From Muribaculaceae bacterium (GTDB lineage: Bacteria; Bacteroidota; Bacteroidia; Bacteroidales; Muribaculaceae), in assembly GCA_017621845.1 (NCBI GenBank), contig JAGASI010000023.1:62001-126000 (forward strand): a stretch of 64,000 nucleotides of DNA. Direction: 5' to 3'. Positions 1 to 8,096 of the stretch are shown here, piece after piece. The notes beneath the pieces are model-generated. The model ran no database searches, was not told the DNA's origin, and saw only the letters and a list, made by a program, of their open reading frames with translations. Numbering within the stretch: position 1 is the stretch's first letter; each line of letters begins with the position of its first letter. The position numbers and the translations under genes were made by a program.

Positions 1-50
1 TTTATTTAAGAAGAAAAATTAATAATAACATATATAAAGATATAAGCAAA

Positions 51-617
51 ATGATTAACGCTCAGGACATTAAAAATGGCACCTGTATCCGTATGGATGG
101 CCAACTTTACTTCTGCATCGAATTCCTTCATGTAAAACCCGGTAAGGGCAATACTTTCATGCGCACCAAACTTAAAAACGTTGTTGATGGTCGCGTATTG
201 GAACGTCGCTTCAATATCGGTGAAAAACTTGAGGATGTGCGTGTAGAGCGTCGTCCCTATCAGTATCTCTATGCCGAGGGTGGTGACGATATATTTATGA
301 ACCAAGAGACTTTTGAGCAAATTCCTATTGCCAAGGATCTTGTTACCGGTGCCGCTTTCATGAAAGAAGGTGACGTTGTAGAGGTTGTCAGCGATGCTTC
401 GACTGACACCGTCCTCTATGCCGAGATGCCTGTCAAGGTTGTTCTTGAAATTACCTACACCGAGCCCGGTATCAAAGGTGATACAGCAACTAATACTTTG
501 AAACCGGCTACACTGGAGACCGGTGTCGAGATACGTGTTCCTTTGTTCTGCAACATTGGTGACAAGGTACGTGTCGATACCCGTGACGGCTCTTATCAAG
601 AGCGTGTCAAGGAGTAA
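51..617 (+). CDS. efp: Translation elongation factor P
   Basis: EF-P binds the ribosome between the P and E sites and relieves stalling at consecutive prolines. The 188-residue product has the usual length and three-domain make-up: an N-terminal KOW-like barrel starting INAQDIKNGTCIRMDGQLY, then two OB folds, with the C-terminal signature region VEIRVPLFCNIGDKVRVDTR around residues 155-180. The tip loop that is normally post-translationally modified falls near HVKPGKGNTF (residues 28-37), with a lysine at the expected place. ATG at 51 is the first start and follows an AT-rich, Shine-Dalgarno-free stretch. The gene stands alone; the next gene converges on it. No modifying enzyme (EpmA, EarP or YmfI type) is in this window. 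Confidence 0.97.
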   Translation: MINAQDIKNGTCIRMDGQLYFCIEFLHVKPGKGNTFMRTKLKNVVDGRVLERRFNIGEKLEDVRVERRPYQYLYAEGGDDIFMNQETFEQIPIAKDLVTGAAFMKEGDVVEVVSDASTDTVLYAEMPVKVVLEITYTEPGIKGDTATNTLKPATLETGVEIRVPLFCNIGDKVRVDTRDGSYQERVKE

Positions 618-648
618 TCAGTCCTTGCTTAATCGACTACACAGATAT

Positions 649-690
649 AATGCTCCCCACGACGGTTTATTGCCATTCGTGGGGAGTATT
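649..690. terminator. Hairpin between convergent efp and aquaporin genes
   Basis: A 14-base stem (649-662 with 677-690, one G-U type mismatch) lies in the 113-base gap between two convergent genes. There is no strong U tract on either side, so it may be a bidirectional terminator or a 3'-end stabilising hairpin. Confidence 0.55.
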
Positions 691-730
691 GTATCTGAAA
701 TACAGTGGTCGTCTGAGAAGACTTCGATAA

Positions 731-1426
731 TTAATCTATGGTGTTCTTGGATAGATTGTTGGAAATGGCGTTCCAGCATAAGACAGCAAGTATAGCTCCT
801 ACGGCAGGACCTAAAACCATAATCCAGAAGTCTCCCCATGCATCGGGTGAGAACAGTGCCGGACCGAAAGAACGCGCCGGGTTGACCGAACAGTTGTCAA
901 CGGGTATACCCACGATATTAACCAGACCAAGTGCAAGGCCGATTGCAAGACCTGCAAATTTGCCAAAGCCGTGGCGCGTGTCGGTGGCTCCGAGAACAAC
1001 CAGTACAAAGAAGAAGGTCAGCAGCACCTCGGACATCAACGCCATCGGTGTGGTTGCCCCCGATTGTAAAACATTTGTAGCAAGATTATTATCACCGGTT
1101 ACTCCTCCAAAGTTGAAGTCAGGGGCTGATTGGGTAAACCAATATAAGAAGCCGGCTCCTATTGCTGCTCCTATCAACTGGAAGATGATATAATAAATAC
1201 AATCTTTACCACTCATGCGTCCTGATAGATAAACTGCCAGCGATACTGCCGGGTTGACGTGGCATCCAGAAATGTTGCCTATGCAATAGCATAGACATAC
1301 CAGTACCAGACCAAAACATAAACCTATTCCGAGGCCGCCTATGGACGGACCTGCTAACACGGCACTTCCACATGCCAGCAATACCAAGAACATGGTACCG
1401 ACGCTTTCTGCAAAATATTTTTTCAT
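731..1426 (-). CDS. Aquaporin-family channel (MIP family, AqpZ-like)
   Basis: This is a six-helix inner-membrane channel of the major intrinsic protein family, 231 residues as usual for AqpZ. Both half-helix NPA motifs are present: HVNPAVS near residue 56 and SVNPARSFGPAL near residue 182, the second with the conserved pore arginine. The spacing and the ARSFGP context fit water channels better than glycerol facilitators, which carry NPARD. Aligned by eye to AqpZ, the constriction phenylalanine is kept, the position before NPA is Cys, but the filter His is replaced by Asn (NIVGIPV rather than HLISIPV). Substrate is therefore uncertain: water is likely, other small neutral solutes are possible. 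The gene is monocistronic. No partner such as glycerol kinase is nearby. Confidence 0.9.
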   Translation of the reverse strand: MKKYFAESVGTMFLVLLACGSAVLAGPSIGGLGIGLCFGLVLVCLCYCIGNISGCHVNPAVSLAVYLSGRMSGKDCIYYIIFQLIGAAIGAGFLYWFTQSAPDFNFGGVTGDNNLATNVLQSGATTPMALMSEVLLTFFFVLVVLGATDTRHGFGKFAGLAIGLALGLVNIVGIPVDNCSVNPARSFGPALFSPDAWGDFWIMVLGPAVGAILAVLCWNAISNNLSKNTID

Positions 1427-1728
1427 AATAGGTGTTTAATTATAGTGTAACTATTGGAGATATATCGTTAGGGCGAGAGTAGCTTATGGATACTGATTGA
1501 CTCCCGGCTGAGAGATGATATTAAAACGTGTGAAACTTCCAATCGGTTCAGGGCCTGATATTAAAATCTTTTGCCGAATCATTGTGGGCCATTGATTATA
1601 TAACAAAAGGACACAAACTATCACTATAGAACTAATGTGTAGTTTGTGCCCTTTATTTTATCTGACACGATTTATTGATGTCTGATCTGTCAGGTCAAAA
1701 CAATGTTGTCGTGTGTCTGTTTTATGGA
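1427..1728. other. Intergenic region holding the wzc-like gene's terminator
   Basis: This stretch of 302 bases lies between the aquaporin start and the stop of the tyrosine kinase gene; both are on the minus strand. Apart from the hairpin at 1606-1654, I see no ORF, RNA gene or repeat. The aquaporin promoter should lie here, but I found no full TTTG/TAnnTTTG pair. Confidence 0.5.
1606..1654 (-). terminator. Likely terminator of the first wza-wzc unit
   Basis: A 15-base stem (1606-1620 with 1640-1654, one mismatch) lies about 75 bases downstream of the kinase stop. On the minus strand it is followed by a U-rich stretch (CCTTTTGTTATA). Confidence 0.6.
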
Positions 1729-4146
1729 TTAATGCTGGTGTTTGCGACGTTTGAAGATGTCTGATAATCTGCGTTTATGGGGAGTTTTGCCGTAACCATA
1801 GCCATATCCGTAGGTATGCTTGGCATTATAAGCGTAGTGTCCGTAGCGGCGGTAAATGTATGTATTGGAGTTCATGTTGACGCCGTTGAGGATGATGTAT
1901 GCCTTGGGAAGACGATTTTGGCTAATGGCTTGATGGAGCACTTTGAGACTCTTGCGTGTGGTGTAGCCGGCACGTGCAACATAAATTTGGATATCGGTGT
2001 GTGGAGTGACCAGATGTGTGTCTGAAATCATGCCTATAGGCGATGTGTCCACGATGATATAATCAAATTGTTCGCGTAGTTGTTTGAACATCTCTTTCAT
2101 GTTGTCTGACATAAGCAGCTCGTTGGGATTGGGCGGAATTGGACCTGCGGGCAGGACATAGAGGTTGTCGTCAAACGATGATTGATGTATGAGCGAGTTG
2201 AGGTCTTTTTCTTGGCCTGATAGGAATGTGGTGACTCCACGTTGGTTGGTGAGGCCACATGTGTGGGCGAGTACCGGACGGCGTATGTCGAGACCGACGA
2301 CACATACTTTCTTGTTGGTTAAGGCGTATGTCATGGCAAGGTTGAGGGCGATGAAAGTCTTGCCTTCTCCCGAGATGGTGGATGTGAGCATGATAACCAT
2401 GCGGTTGCGTCCTTGAGAGGTGAAGTTGATATTATTGCGCATCAAGCGGAATAGCTCGGCAATGGGTGTGGCTACTTTATCGCCGACGACAATGGGGTCT
2501 TCGCTCTTATCCAGGCATATCTCGCCTAATATGGGTACAGAAGTCACTCTCTCGAGTTCTTCTTGGTCATTGAACTTGGGCGATAGACAACGTTTTATCA
2601 GCAGAAGGAGCCCTGGGATAAGTAGGCCGATAAGGACTCCGATAGCTAAAATCAGGTATCGTTTGGGTGAAACCGGACCTGAGCCCATGGGGTTGTCGAT
2701 AAGTTGGGCCGTTGGTGTGGCGAGTGTTTTCTGTATGGCAATCTCCTCACGCTTCTCCAATAGGAAGGTATAGATGTCGTTTTTGACCGATTGCTCGCGG
2801 AAAATGTCTTGGAGTCCCTTGTCAATCTTAGGCTGGGCTGAGAGTTGGCTTGCTGAGCGACCGCCTACCGAAGCCACGCTTGAGCGATGTTGTCTGAGGC
2901 TGTTCTTGGCCGAGCGTATGTTGCTTAACACGAGGTTGCGTTGTTCGTTAAGACGCTGTTTGCTTTCCTTGACGATATCGGTTTCTTCAGTCTGTACTTC
3001 AGATAAGGCATTGTATCTGTTTACCAGAGTGTTATATGCCTCAATCTCGGCCTTGACCCCGGGGTCATCGACTACATTGGGAAGGGTTGAGAATTTGTCT
3101 TGGCTTTTGACCTGTGTCTCGACATCGCTTAAGATGTCAATCTGGGCATCGAGTTGGCTGGTCTGAATTTCAGCCTGACTCTGTTGACTGAGGTTGGTGG
3201 CTATTTGGGCGTCTTTGTCTGATATGTTATGTTGCTCTCGGTAGGTTTTTAGTTTTTCTTCTACGTCACCAAGTTCGCCTTGAATCATTCTGAGACGGTC
3301 GATGATGAATGCTTCGGTCTGGATTGCCGATCGATTTTTGTCCTCAATGATTTTACGGTTATAGAATGTGATGAGGGTATTGATTACGTCACGGCCTTGT
3401 TCAATGATGGGGGTGTTAAGGTTGATACGTAGGATGCTGTTGGAGTTTTTGGGGAATTCAATCGAGAGGTTGGCTGAGAGATTTGCAGCTACGGTGCGTG
3501 GATTGGAGATGACAATTTTTTCAGCTTGGGTCATCTGAGAAGTCTTCCCTGCTTGAGATAGGGTAACAACCCCCGATGGGAGCTTAATTTGGGCCGGAAG
3601 ACGGTCAAAGGTGCTTTCTTGTACGATTTCCTCACCATCTGTCCGGGTCTCGGCTTTGACGTTAAACTTGTTGTCTTCTTGAGAAATTGTAAGCGTTATA
3701 GGGTTGTCAAGGTCATTGAGTGATGTCGAGTCCATTGATGCCTCGAGCACCGAGCTGCGGTAGGTGGGGATGTCGCGTAATTTGCCTACATAATAGTAGG
3801 AGTAGGACATCTTCAGTGAGTCAACGATTTTAATCAGATTGTTGCGTGACTTGAGGATTTCTATCTCAGTCTCGTCAATAAATGTCTTTAGGTTGACCAT
3901 CGGGTCGGTGGACGAGAAGTTGACAGCCTTGCCGTTGGCTGCTGACTCATCGTTGAGGTATACCGATGCCGATACTTGATAGGTGGGGATTATTGTCGAG
4001 GAATAGTAGTAGGCGAGACCGGTTGTGATAATCACGCATATAAGGAACCAGTACCAGTGTTTAAGGTAGTCGAGTAACAGGCCGGTGATGTCAAAAGACT
4101 CGTCTTTGGTCTTAATGTCGTTTTTCTGTAGAGTGTCGGTGGACAT
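1729..4146 (-). CDS. Polysaccharide co-polymerase/tyrosine autokinase (Wzc-like), orphan copy
   Basis: This inner-membrane protein controls chain length and export of a surface polysaccharide through cycles of tyrosine autophosphorylation. The 805 residues contain a Wzz domain with a first membrane helix near 31-48 and a second near 497-519. A long coiled-coil periplasmic part lies between them. The C-terminal BY-kinase has Walker A (STISGEGKT, about 585-595), Walker A' (VVGLDIRRP, about 618) and Walker B (YIIVDTSPIG, about 695). The tail is unusually tyrosine-rich, with about nine Tyr between residues 770 and 795. The gene lies 48 bases downstream of a Wza-like gene in the same transcript. 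No glycosyltransferase adjoins the pair, so its polysaccharide must be encoded elsewhere. A second, different Wzc lies at 43636. Confidence 0.93.
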   Translation of the reverse strand: MSTDTLQKNDIKTKDESFDITGLLLDYLKHWYWFLICVIITTGLAYYYSSTIIPTYQVSASVYLNDESAANGKAVNFSSTDPMVNLKTFIDETEIEILKSRNNLIKIVDSLKMSYSYYYVGKLRDIPTYRSSVLEASMDSTSLNDLDNPITLTISQEDNKFNVKAETRTDGEEIVQESTFDRLPAQIKLPSGVVTLSQAGKTSQMTQAEKIVISNPRTVAANLSANLSIEFPKNSNSILRINLNTPIIEQGRDVINTLITFYNRKIIEDKNRSAIQTEAFIIDRLRMIQGELGDVEEKLKTYREQHNISDKDAQIATNLSQQSQAEIQTSQLDAQIDILSDVETQVKSQDKFSTLPNVVDDPGVKAEIEAYNTLVNRYNALSEVQTEETDIVKESKQRLNEQRNLVLSNIRSAKNSLRQHRSSVASVGGRSASQLSAQPKIDKGLQDIFREQSVKNDIYTFLLEKREEIAIQKTLATPTAQLIDNPMGSGPVSPKRYLILAIGVLIGLLIPGLLLLIKRCLSPKFNDQEELERVTSVPILGEICLDKSEDPIVVGDKVATPIAELFRLMRNNINFTSQGRNRMVIMLTSTISGEGKTFIALNLAMTYALTNKKVCVVGLDIRRPVLAHTCGLTNQRGVTTFLSGQEKDLNSLIHQSSFDDNLYVLPAGPIPPNPNELLMSDNMKEMFKQLREQFDYIIVDTSPIGMISDTHLVTPHTDIQIYVARAGYTTRKSLKVLHQAISQNRLPKAYIILNGVNMNSNTYIYRRYGHYAYNAKHTYGYGYGYGKTPHKRRLSDIFKRRKHQH

Positions 4147-4194
4147 ATTATGTTGATGCTCTTAATGTATAGGGAAGTGGACAGAAGGGAGGGG

Positions 4195-5037
4195 TTATTT
4201 GTCGGTGAGGTTTATTATACCGATAATAAGGCCGGCCAGTGACGAGACGCCGCCGACAACGGTAATTGTGGTTGTGACGGCGGGGTTGAGTTGCCAGGCG
4301 TTTTGGGCGGCCGACTTGTTTGGGGTCACGTATATGAAGTCGTTCTGTTGCAGGTTAAAGTATGGTGAAAGTAATAGATTGCGGTCATGGAGGTTGAGAC
4401 GATGTATTTCGCGTGTGCCATCGGCATTGGTGCGTAGGAGCATGATGTTCTCGCGTTCACCTTTGATATCGAGGTCACCGGCCTTGGCCAAGGCCTCTAG
4501 TATGTTGAGGCGCTCGTTGGACGAGGTGTATACGCCGGGACTTTTTACTTGACCCAGAACGGTTACTTTAAAGTTCATCAGACGTATGTCGACCGAGGGC
4601 ACGATTTTGATATACTTGGGATATATGGCATCTTTGATTGACTCGGCAATCTGTTGTTTGGTCTTGCCGGCGACATGGATATGTCCGAGAGTGGGGAAGT
4701 CTATGTCGCCATTGGTATCTACGAGATAGTAGTCGGTTTGGGACTCGTTGGAGGTAGAACTTGTATTATTATTGGAGGCAACAATTTGTATTTTACCGTC
4801 AGGGTCAATATATTGGCTTTTGTTGAACTGGGCAACAGCTGTCGGGTTGGATGCATAGACCTTGATATTAAGAAGGTCACCGGGGGTTATCACTGGGTCG
4901 GGTGCAGCCGGAAGTTGGGAGAGGACTTCATTGGGAATACCTTCGGCATCAACCATATATGGTACTTTTTTGGGGGCTGAGCATGATGCCATGACTGTAC
5001 AACATAATGCCATGGCTAAATATTTCTGGATTGACAT
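4195..5037 (-). CDS. Polysaccharide export lipoprotein (Wza-like), orphan copy
   Basis: This is an outer-membrane/periplasmic export lipoprotein of the Wza family, 280 residues. A lipoprotein signal ends at Cys19 (VMASC). The poly_export domain starts at ITPGDLLNIKVYASNP (about 50-65) and is followed by SLBB-type ligand-binding repeats (VTVLGQVKSPGVYTSSN, about 150-170). A hydrophobic helix (about 255-275) closes the protein, as in Bacteroidetes Wza relatives. Compared with Escherichia coli Wza (about 380 residues) it is short, which is normal for this phylum. It is the first gene of a two-gene unit with the downstream Wzc-like kinase, and a consensus promoter lies about 75-105 bases upstream. 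Confidence 0.92.
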   Translation of the reverse strand: MSIQKYLAMALCCTVMASCSAPKKVPYMVDAEGIPNEVLSQLPAAPDPVITPGDLLNIKVYASNPTAVAQFNKSQYIDPDGKIQIVASNNNTSSTSNESQTDYYLVDTNGDIDFPTLGHIHVAGKTKQQIAESIKDAIYPKYIKIVPSVDIRLMNFKVTVLGQVKSPGVYTSSNERLNILEALAKAGDLDIKGERENIMLLRTNADGTREIHRLNLHDRNLLLSPYFNLQQNDFIYVTPNKSAAQNAWQLNPAVTTTITVVGGVSSLAGLIIGIINLTDK

Positions 5038-5076
5038 AGGAATAATATGTGGAAATAAACAAGTCTATAATAGTTA

Positions 5077-5109
5077 CGAGGATAACGAGATACTATCCCA
5101 TTATCCTCG
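5077..5109 (-). promoter_or_regulatory. Inverted repeat abutting the wza promoter (operator candidate)
   Basis: Perfect 9-base arms CGAGGATAA and TTATCCTCG (5077-5085 and 5101-5109) are separated by 15 bases. The right arm touches the -7 element at 5110-5117, so the repeat spans the predicted start of transcription (about 5104). It could be a repressor site or, less likely, a 5' stem-loop. Confidence 0.5.
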
Positions 5110-5141
5110 CAAAAGTAGTTAATTATTTTTAAGTATGCAAA
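5110..5141 (-). promoter_or_regulatory. Promoter of the first wza-wzc unit
   Basis: On the minus strand, TTTG (5138-5141), a 20-base spacer and TACTTTTG (5110-5117) match the Bacteroidetes -33/-7 consensus exactly. The predicted leader is about 65 bases. Confidence 0.72.
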
Positions 5142-5229
5142 TTGAAGTTAAATACGGTGGCAACGGCGTAATATTTTTGTGAGATATGCGACCTCAGCGC
5201 TAACATATATTAAGGGAATGCTCTAAATA

Positions 5230-7545
5230 TCAAATCGATATTTTAAGAGACGCGTATAGTGAGCGTGGCATGGCGGGACCGTAGATATATCCTGAGTCGC
5301 GTGTGGCTCCGAGGTCAAAGTCTTTTTGGTAGGAGTTGAAGATATTAGTGATGCCGATGGACGGGAGCAGGTCGACACATCCCAGGACTCGGAAGCGGTA
5401 GGAAGCTTTCAGCGACAAATCAAAGAAGGTAGGGGTGTTGACAGCAACATCGATGTCTGTTCCCGAGCCTTCCATGTGCTGTACGAGCATAGGACCGGTG
5501 AGTGTTCCTGATGCTGAGATTGTCAACCGTGGTGTAGGATTATATGTGGCGGTGAGGTAGCCATAGATGTCCGGGGTGCGGAACATACGTTTGACAGGGG
5601 CTACATCGGGGTTTTCTGACCATTGTTCGGGTTGTTTGTATCGGCTTGATTGGAGGGTAACACCGAGTTGTACGTCAAAGTGGGATGTAAACACGGCTTT
5701 CCCCTCGATGTTAATGCCGAGTACACGTGCTCCACCGCCATTATATCGTTCCAGGACGGCGTTGCCGAGGTCGTCGGGCTCGTCGAGTCGTCTTAGTGCA
5801 AACGCGTCCCTGAGGTCGGTGTAGAAGCCTTCGATAAGGAGGTTGGTCTGTATATTGCCTATGCGTCCGTATAGGTCAGCTGATGCGCTGACTGATTGAG
5901 ATTTCTCGGCTTTAAGTCCGGGTGCAAGAATAGTCACGACACGGTCACCGCCGACGATAGCCACGTGGAAGTCTTCGTCATAGGCCTGGGGAGAGCGGAA
6001 ACCGGTCGAGTAGGATAGTCTGAAATTGTAATTGCGGGATGGATTGAAGCGCACATTGATACGGGGTGATACGATGGCATTATGAATAAGCGAGTGCTTG
6101 TCAAGGCGGGCGCCGATGAGGAAGCCCCAGCGGTCATTGCGCCACTCGTTCTGGGCATAGGCGCTGTATATATTGACATTCTGGAGTTGATTGTGGTTAT
6201 AGCCTATTGAGACGTCGTGGAGACGGTTGTAGTTGTATTCCAGACCGGCAATAAATTCAGCCGGCATGAACCACAGCTGTTTGATATTGTGGGTCCACTG
6301 AGTGCCGGCGTTAACTGTCAGGTCGGTAGTACGTCCGTAAGCGTTTGGGTCCATGTCTGAGCCGTAGTAGCTTTTGCGGTGAGTGCTCTGTGTGGCAGCA
6401 TAGATGGCCAGATGTTTGGTGCGTTGTTTGTCGCGTATGTCAAATGTCACTTCTCCCGAGTGGATGTTATGGTCTACTTGCTCGGCAATCATGACCTGGT
6501 GGGGTGGCAGGTCGAGTTGGTCACCGCCACGTCGATACTCGTTGGTGGTGTGGTATTCGAGAGTGAGTTTGGTGTCGTCGGTGGTGCGCATGAAAGAGCG
6601 CACTCCCACGGTGCGTGACGAGATGGTGGCCAGCTCGGTGAACCCGTCGCCATTGTGGTCATAGCCGTCTCGCGATCGCGACTGTCCGTAAATGAACATG
6701 CCGGCACGTCCATTCTTAGTGACAAGTGAGGCATTGAGTGTGGTGTTGTTGTCAAGGGCGCCGGTGATGCCGATAGAGGTGAGGGTGTGGGAGACGTCGG
6801 CCGAATTGGTCTCTGGGTCTTTGGTGATGATATTGATGGTGCCACCGACAGCCGATGACCCGAACAGAGCTGAGCCTCCACCACGCATGACCTCGACGCG
6901 GTCAATCATGTTGGCCGGTATATGCTCCAGTCCATAGACACCGGCCAAGGCCGAGAACACGGGTCGGGAGTTCATCAATATCTGGGAGTAGTGACCGTCG
7001 AGGCCGTTAATTCTCACCTGGGTGAAGCCACAGTTCTGGCAGTCGTTCTCGACACGCACTCCGGGTTGGAAGTTCAGTCCGTCGGCGAGAGTGCAGGCGT
7101 TGACGATGCTGAGAGTCTTGCTACCCATGACATTGACCAGTGAAGGGGAGTTGCGGCGTTTCTGCTCGCTTTTGGAGCCGGTGACGACTACCTGGTCAAG
7201 GAGAAAGGCGTCAGGGAGGACGTCAAAGTTTACTTCTATGGTCTTGCCTTTGGAGACTTCAACGGTTTTGGTTATGGTCTGGTAGCCGGCCATTGAAGCC
7301 TCCAGTGTGTGCTTGCCGGGGGTGAGGTCGTGGATTGCATAATGGCCCGAGGCGTCGGTCATGGCGCCGATGGATGAGCCTTTGACGTGGATTGAAAAGA
7401 AAGGCAGATGTTCGCCGGTCTCGGCATCTATAACGTGGCCCGAGATATTGGCATCGGTGCGAGTAGGGGCCTCGTCGGCATGTGTAACGAAAGGGTGTGC
7501 CGCGGATAAGACACAGCACAGCAATAGTGTATATATTTTCAGCAT
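5230..7545 (-). CDS. TonB-dependent outer-membrane receptor
   Basis: This is a beta-barrel receptor that imports a scarce ligand using TonB/ExbBD energy, 771 residues. In order: signal peptide (1-23, ending THA), a carboxypeptidase-regulatory-like beta-sandwich (ISGHVIDAETGEHLPF onward, about 34-115), the TonB box/plug (DQVVVTGSKSEQKRRNSP, about 117-134; plug to about 240), and a barrel ending in an aromatic-rich strand. The plug carries a CxxC pair (NDCQNCGF, about 163) and the VEVMRGGGSALFGSSAVGG signature. These features occur in receptors of the cobalamin, haem and siderophore type; there is no SusD-like partner, so it is not a polysaccharide receptor. The His-rich gene 134 bases upstream in the same direction hints at a metal or metal-complex ligand. 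Ligand identity is inference. Confidence 0.9.
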   Translation of the reverse strand: MLKIYTLLLCCVLSAAHPFVTHADEAPTRTDANISGHVIDAETGEHLPFFSIHVKGSSIGAMTDASGHYAIHDLTPGKHTLEASMAGYQTITKTVEVSKGKTIEVNFDVLPDAFLLDQVVVTGSKSEQKRRNSPSLVNVMGSKTLSIVNACTLADGLNFQPGVRVENDCQNCGFTQVRINGLDGHYSQILMNSRPVFSALAGVYGLEHIPANMIDRVEVMRGGGSALFGSSAVGGTINIITKDPETNSADVSHTLTSIGITGALDNNTTLNASLVTKNGRAGMFIYGQSRSRDGYDHNGDGFTELATISSRTVGVRSFMRTTDDTKLTLEYHTTNEYRRGGDQLDLPPHQVMIAEQVDHNIHSGEVTFDIRDKQRTKHLAIYAATQSTHRKSYYGSDMDPNAYGRTTDLTVNAGTQWTHNIKQLWFMPAEFIAGLEYNYNRLHDVSIGYNHNQLQNVNIYSAYAQNEWRNDRWGFLIGARLDKHSLIHNAIVSPRINVRFNPSRNYNFRLSYSTGFRSPQAYDEDFHVAIVGGDRVVTILAPGLKAEKSQSVSASADLYGRIGNIQTNLLIEGFYTDLRDAFALRRLDEPDDLGNAVLERYNGGGARVLGINIEGKAVFTSHFDVQLGVTLQSSRYKQPEQWSENPDVAPVKRMFRTPDIYGYLTATYNPTPRLTISASGTLTGPMLVQHMEGSGTDIDVAVNTPTFFDLSLKASYRFRVLGCVDLLPSIGITNIFNSYQKDFDLGATRDSGYIYGPAMPRSLYASLKISI

Positions 7546-7679
7546 GTTGTCGTTTTAATGTTTTAATAAAGTGGTAGTGACTGAGTGGCAATATTAGCTG
7601 TTCACTCATCATAAGGTGTTAATACCGACATCACATCGGGATAATGGAGCATACCGGTCAATCCGGTAATAAACACGTT

Positions 7680-8027
7680 CTAAACGACAACTGGTGGAGC
7701 TCTCAGTGTGTTGGATGCAATATCACCGGCATCCCATGTCGACTGGATGGGGTGTATATTTAAGAAGTGGTAATTAAGCGCAGGGTGTTCAACGTGGTCG
7801 GTGACGGTGGTAGGAGTAGTGCCGATTGAGGTTATATTGTTGGCGTTGATGAGGTTGAGAGAGGTGGCGTCATGTGTGTGATGACCGTGGGGATTGAACG
7901 GGTGGGAGTGGGTTACACGGCCCTGCTTGAGGTTATGGGTATGGACATAAAGGGAGTTTGCACCGATATAATATGCAAACATAACAATAGTGACAACGGT
8001 CCATATTTTCCTTAACCCTGTTTTCAT
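7680..8027 (-). CDS. Small His-rich exported protein, probable metal binder
   Basis: I do not recognise a named family. The 115-residue product starts MKTGLRKIW, has one hydrophobic signal/anchor helix (about residues 9-25), and then a histidine-rich stretch: HTHNLKQGRVTHSHPFNPHG followed by HHTHD (about 29-55). Such clustered His residues usually bind Zn, Cu, Ni or Co in the periplasm. I chose ATG at 8027; the longer frame would start at a TTG at 8048 lying in the U tract of a terminator. The gene sits directly upstream of the TonB receptor, same strand, and follows a long structured leader with a terminator. Co-regulated metal acquisition is the most economical reading, but function is unproven. 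Confidence 0.7.
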   Translation of the reverse strand: MKTGLRKIWTVVTIVMFAYYIGANSLYVHTHNLKQGRVTHSHPFNPHGHHTHDATSLNLINANNITSIGTTPTTVTDHVEHPALNYHFLNIHPIQSTWDAGDIASNTLRAPPVVV

Positions 8028-8046
8028 TGAGGCCACAAAGTTAAAC

Positions 8047-8090
8047 AAAAAAACTCAGGCCCGCAACGCCGGGGGCGTCGGGGGCCTGAG
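8047..8090 (-). terminator. Intrinsic terminator inside the leader of the His-rich/TonB unit
   Basis: A strong GC-rich stem (CTCAGGCCC at 8054-8062 with GGGCCTGAG at 8082-8090, plus inner ACGCC/GGCGT pairing) is followed on the minus strand by seven U (8047-8053). It ends 20 bases before the ATG at 8027, and about 375 bases after the upstream gene's stop. A regulatory (attenuating) role is likelier than a role as that gene's terminator. Confidence 0.82.
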
Positions 8091-8096
8091 CTGAGG

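Noticed and set aside
6-599. A 197-residue open frame antisense to efp
   Set aside because: It mirrors a strongly conserved gene, and its sequence resembles no protein I know; antisense frames of this length are common in conserved coding regions.
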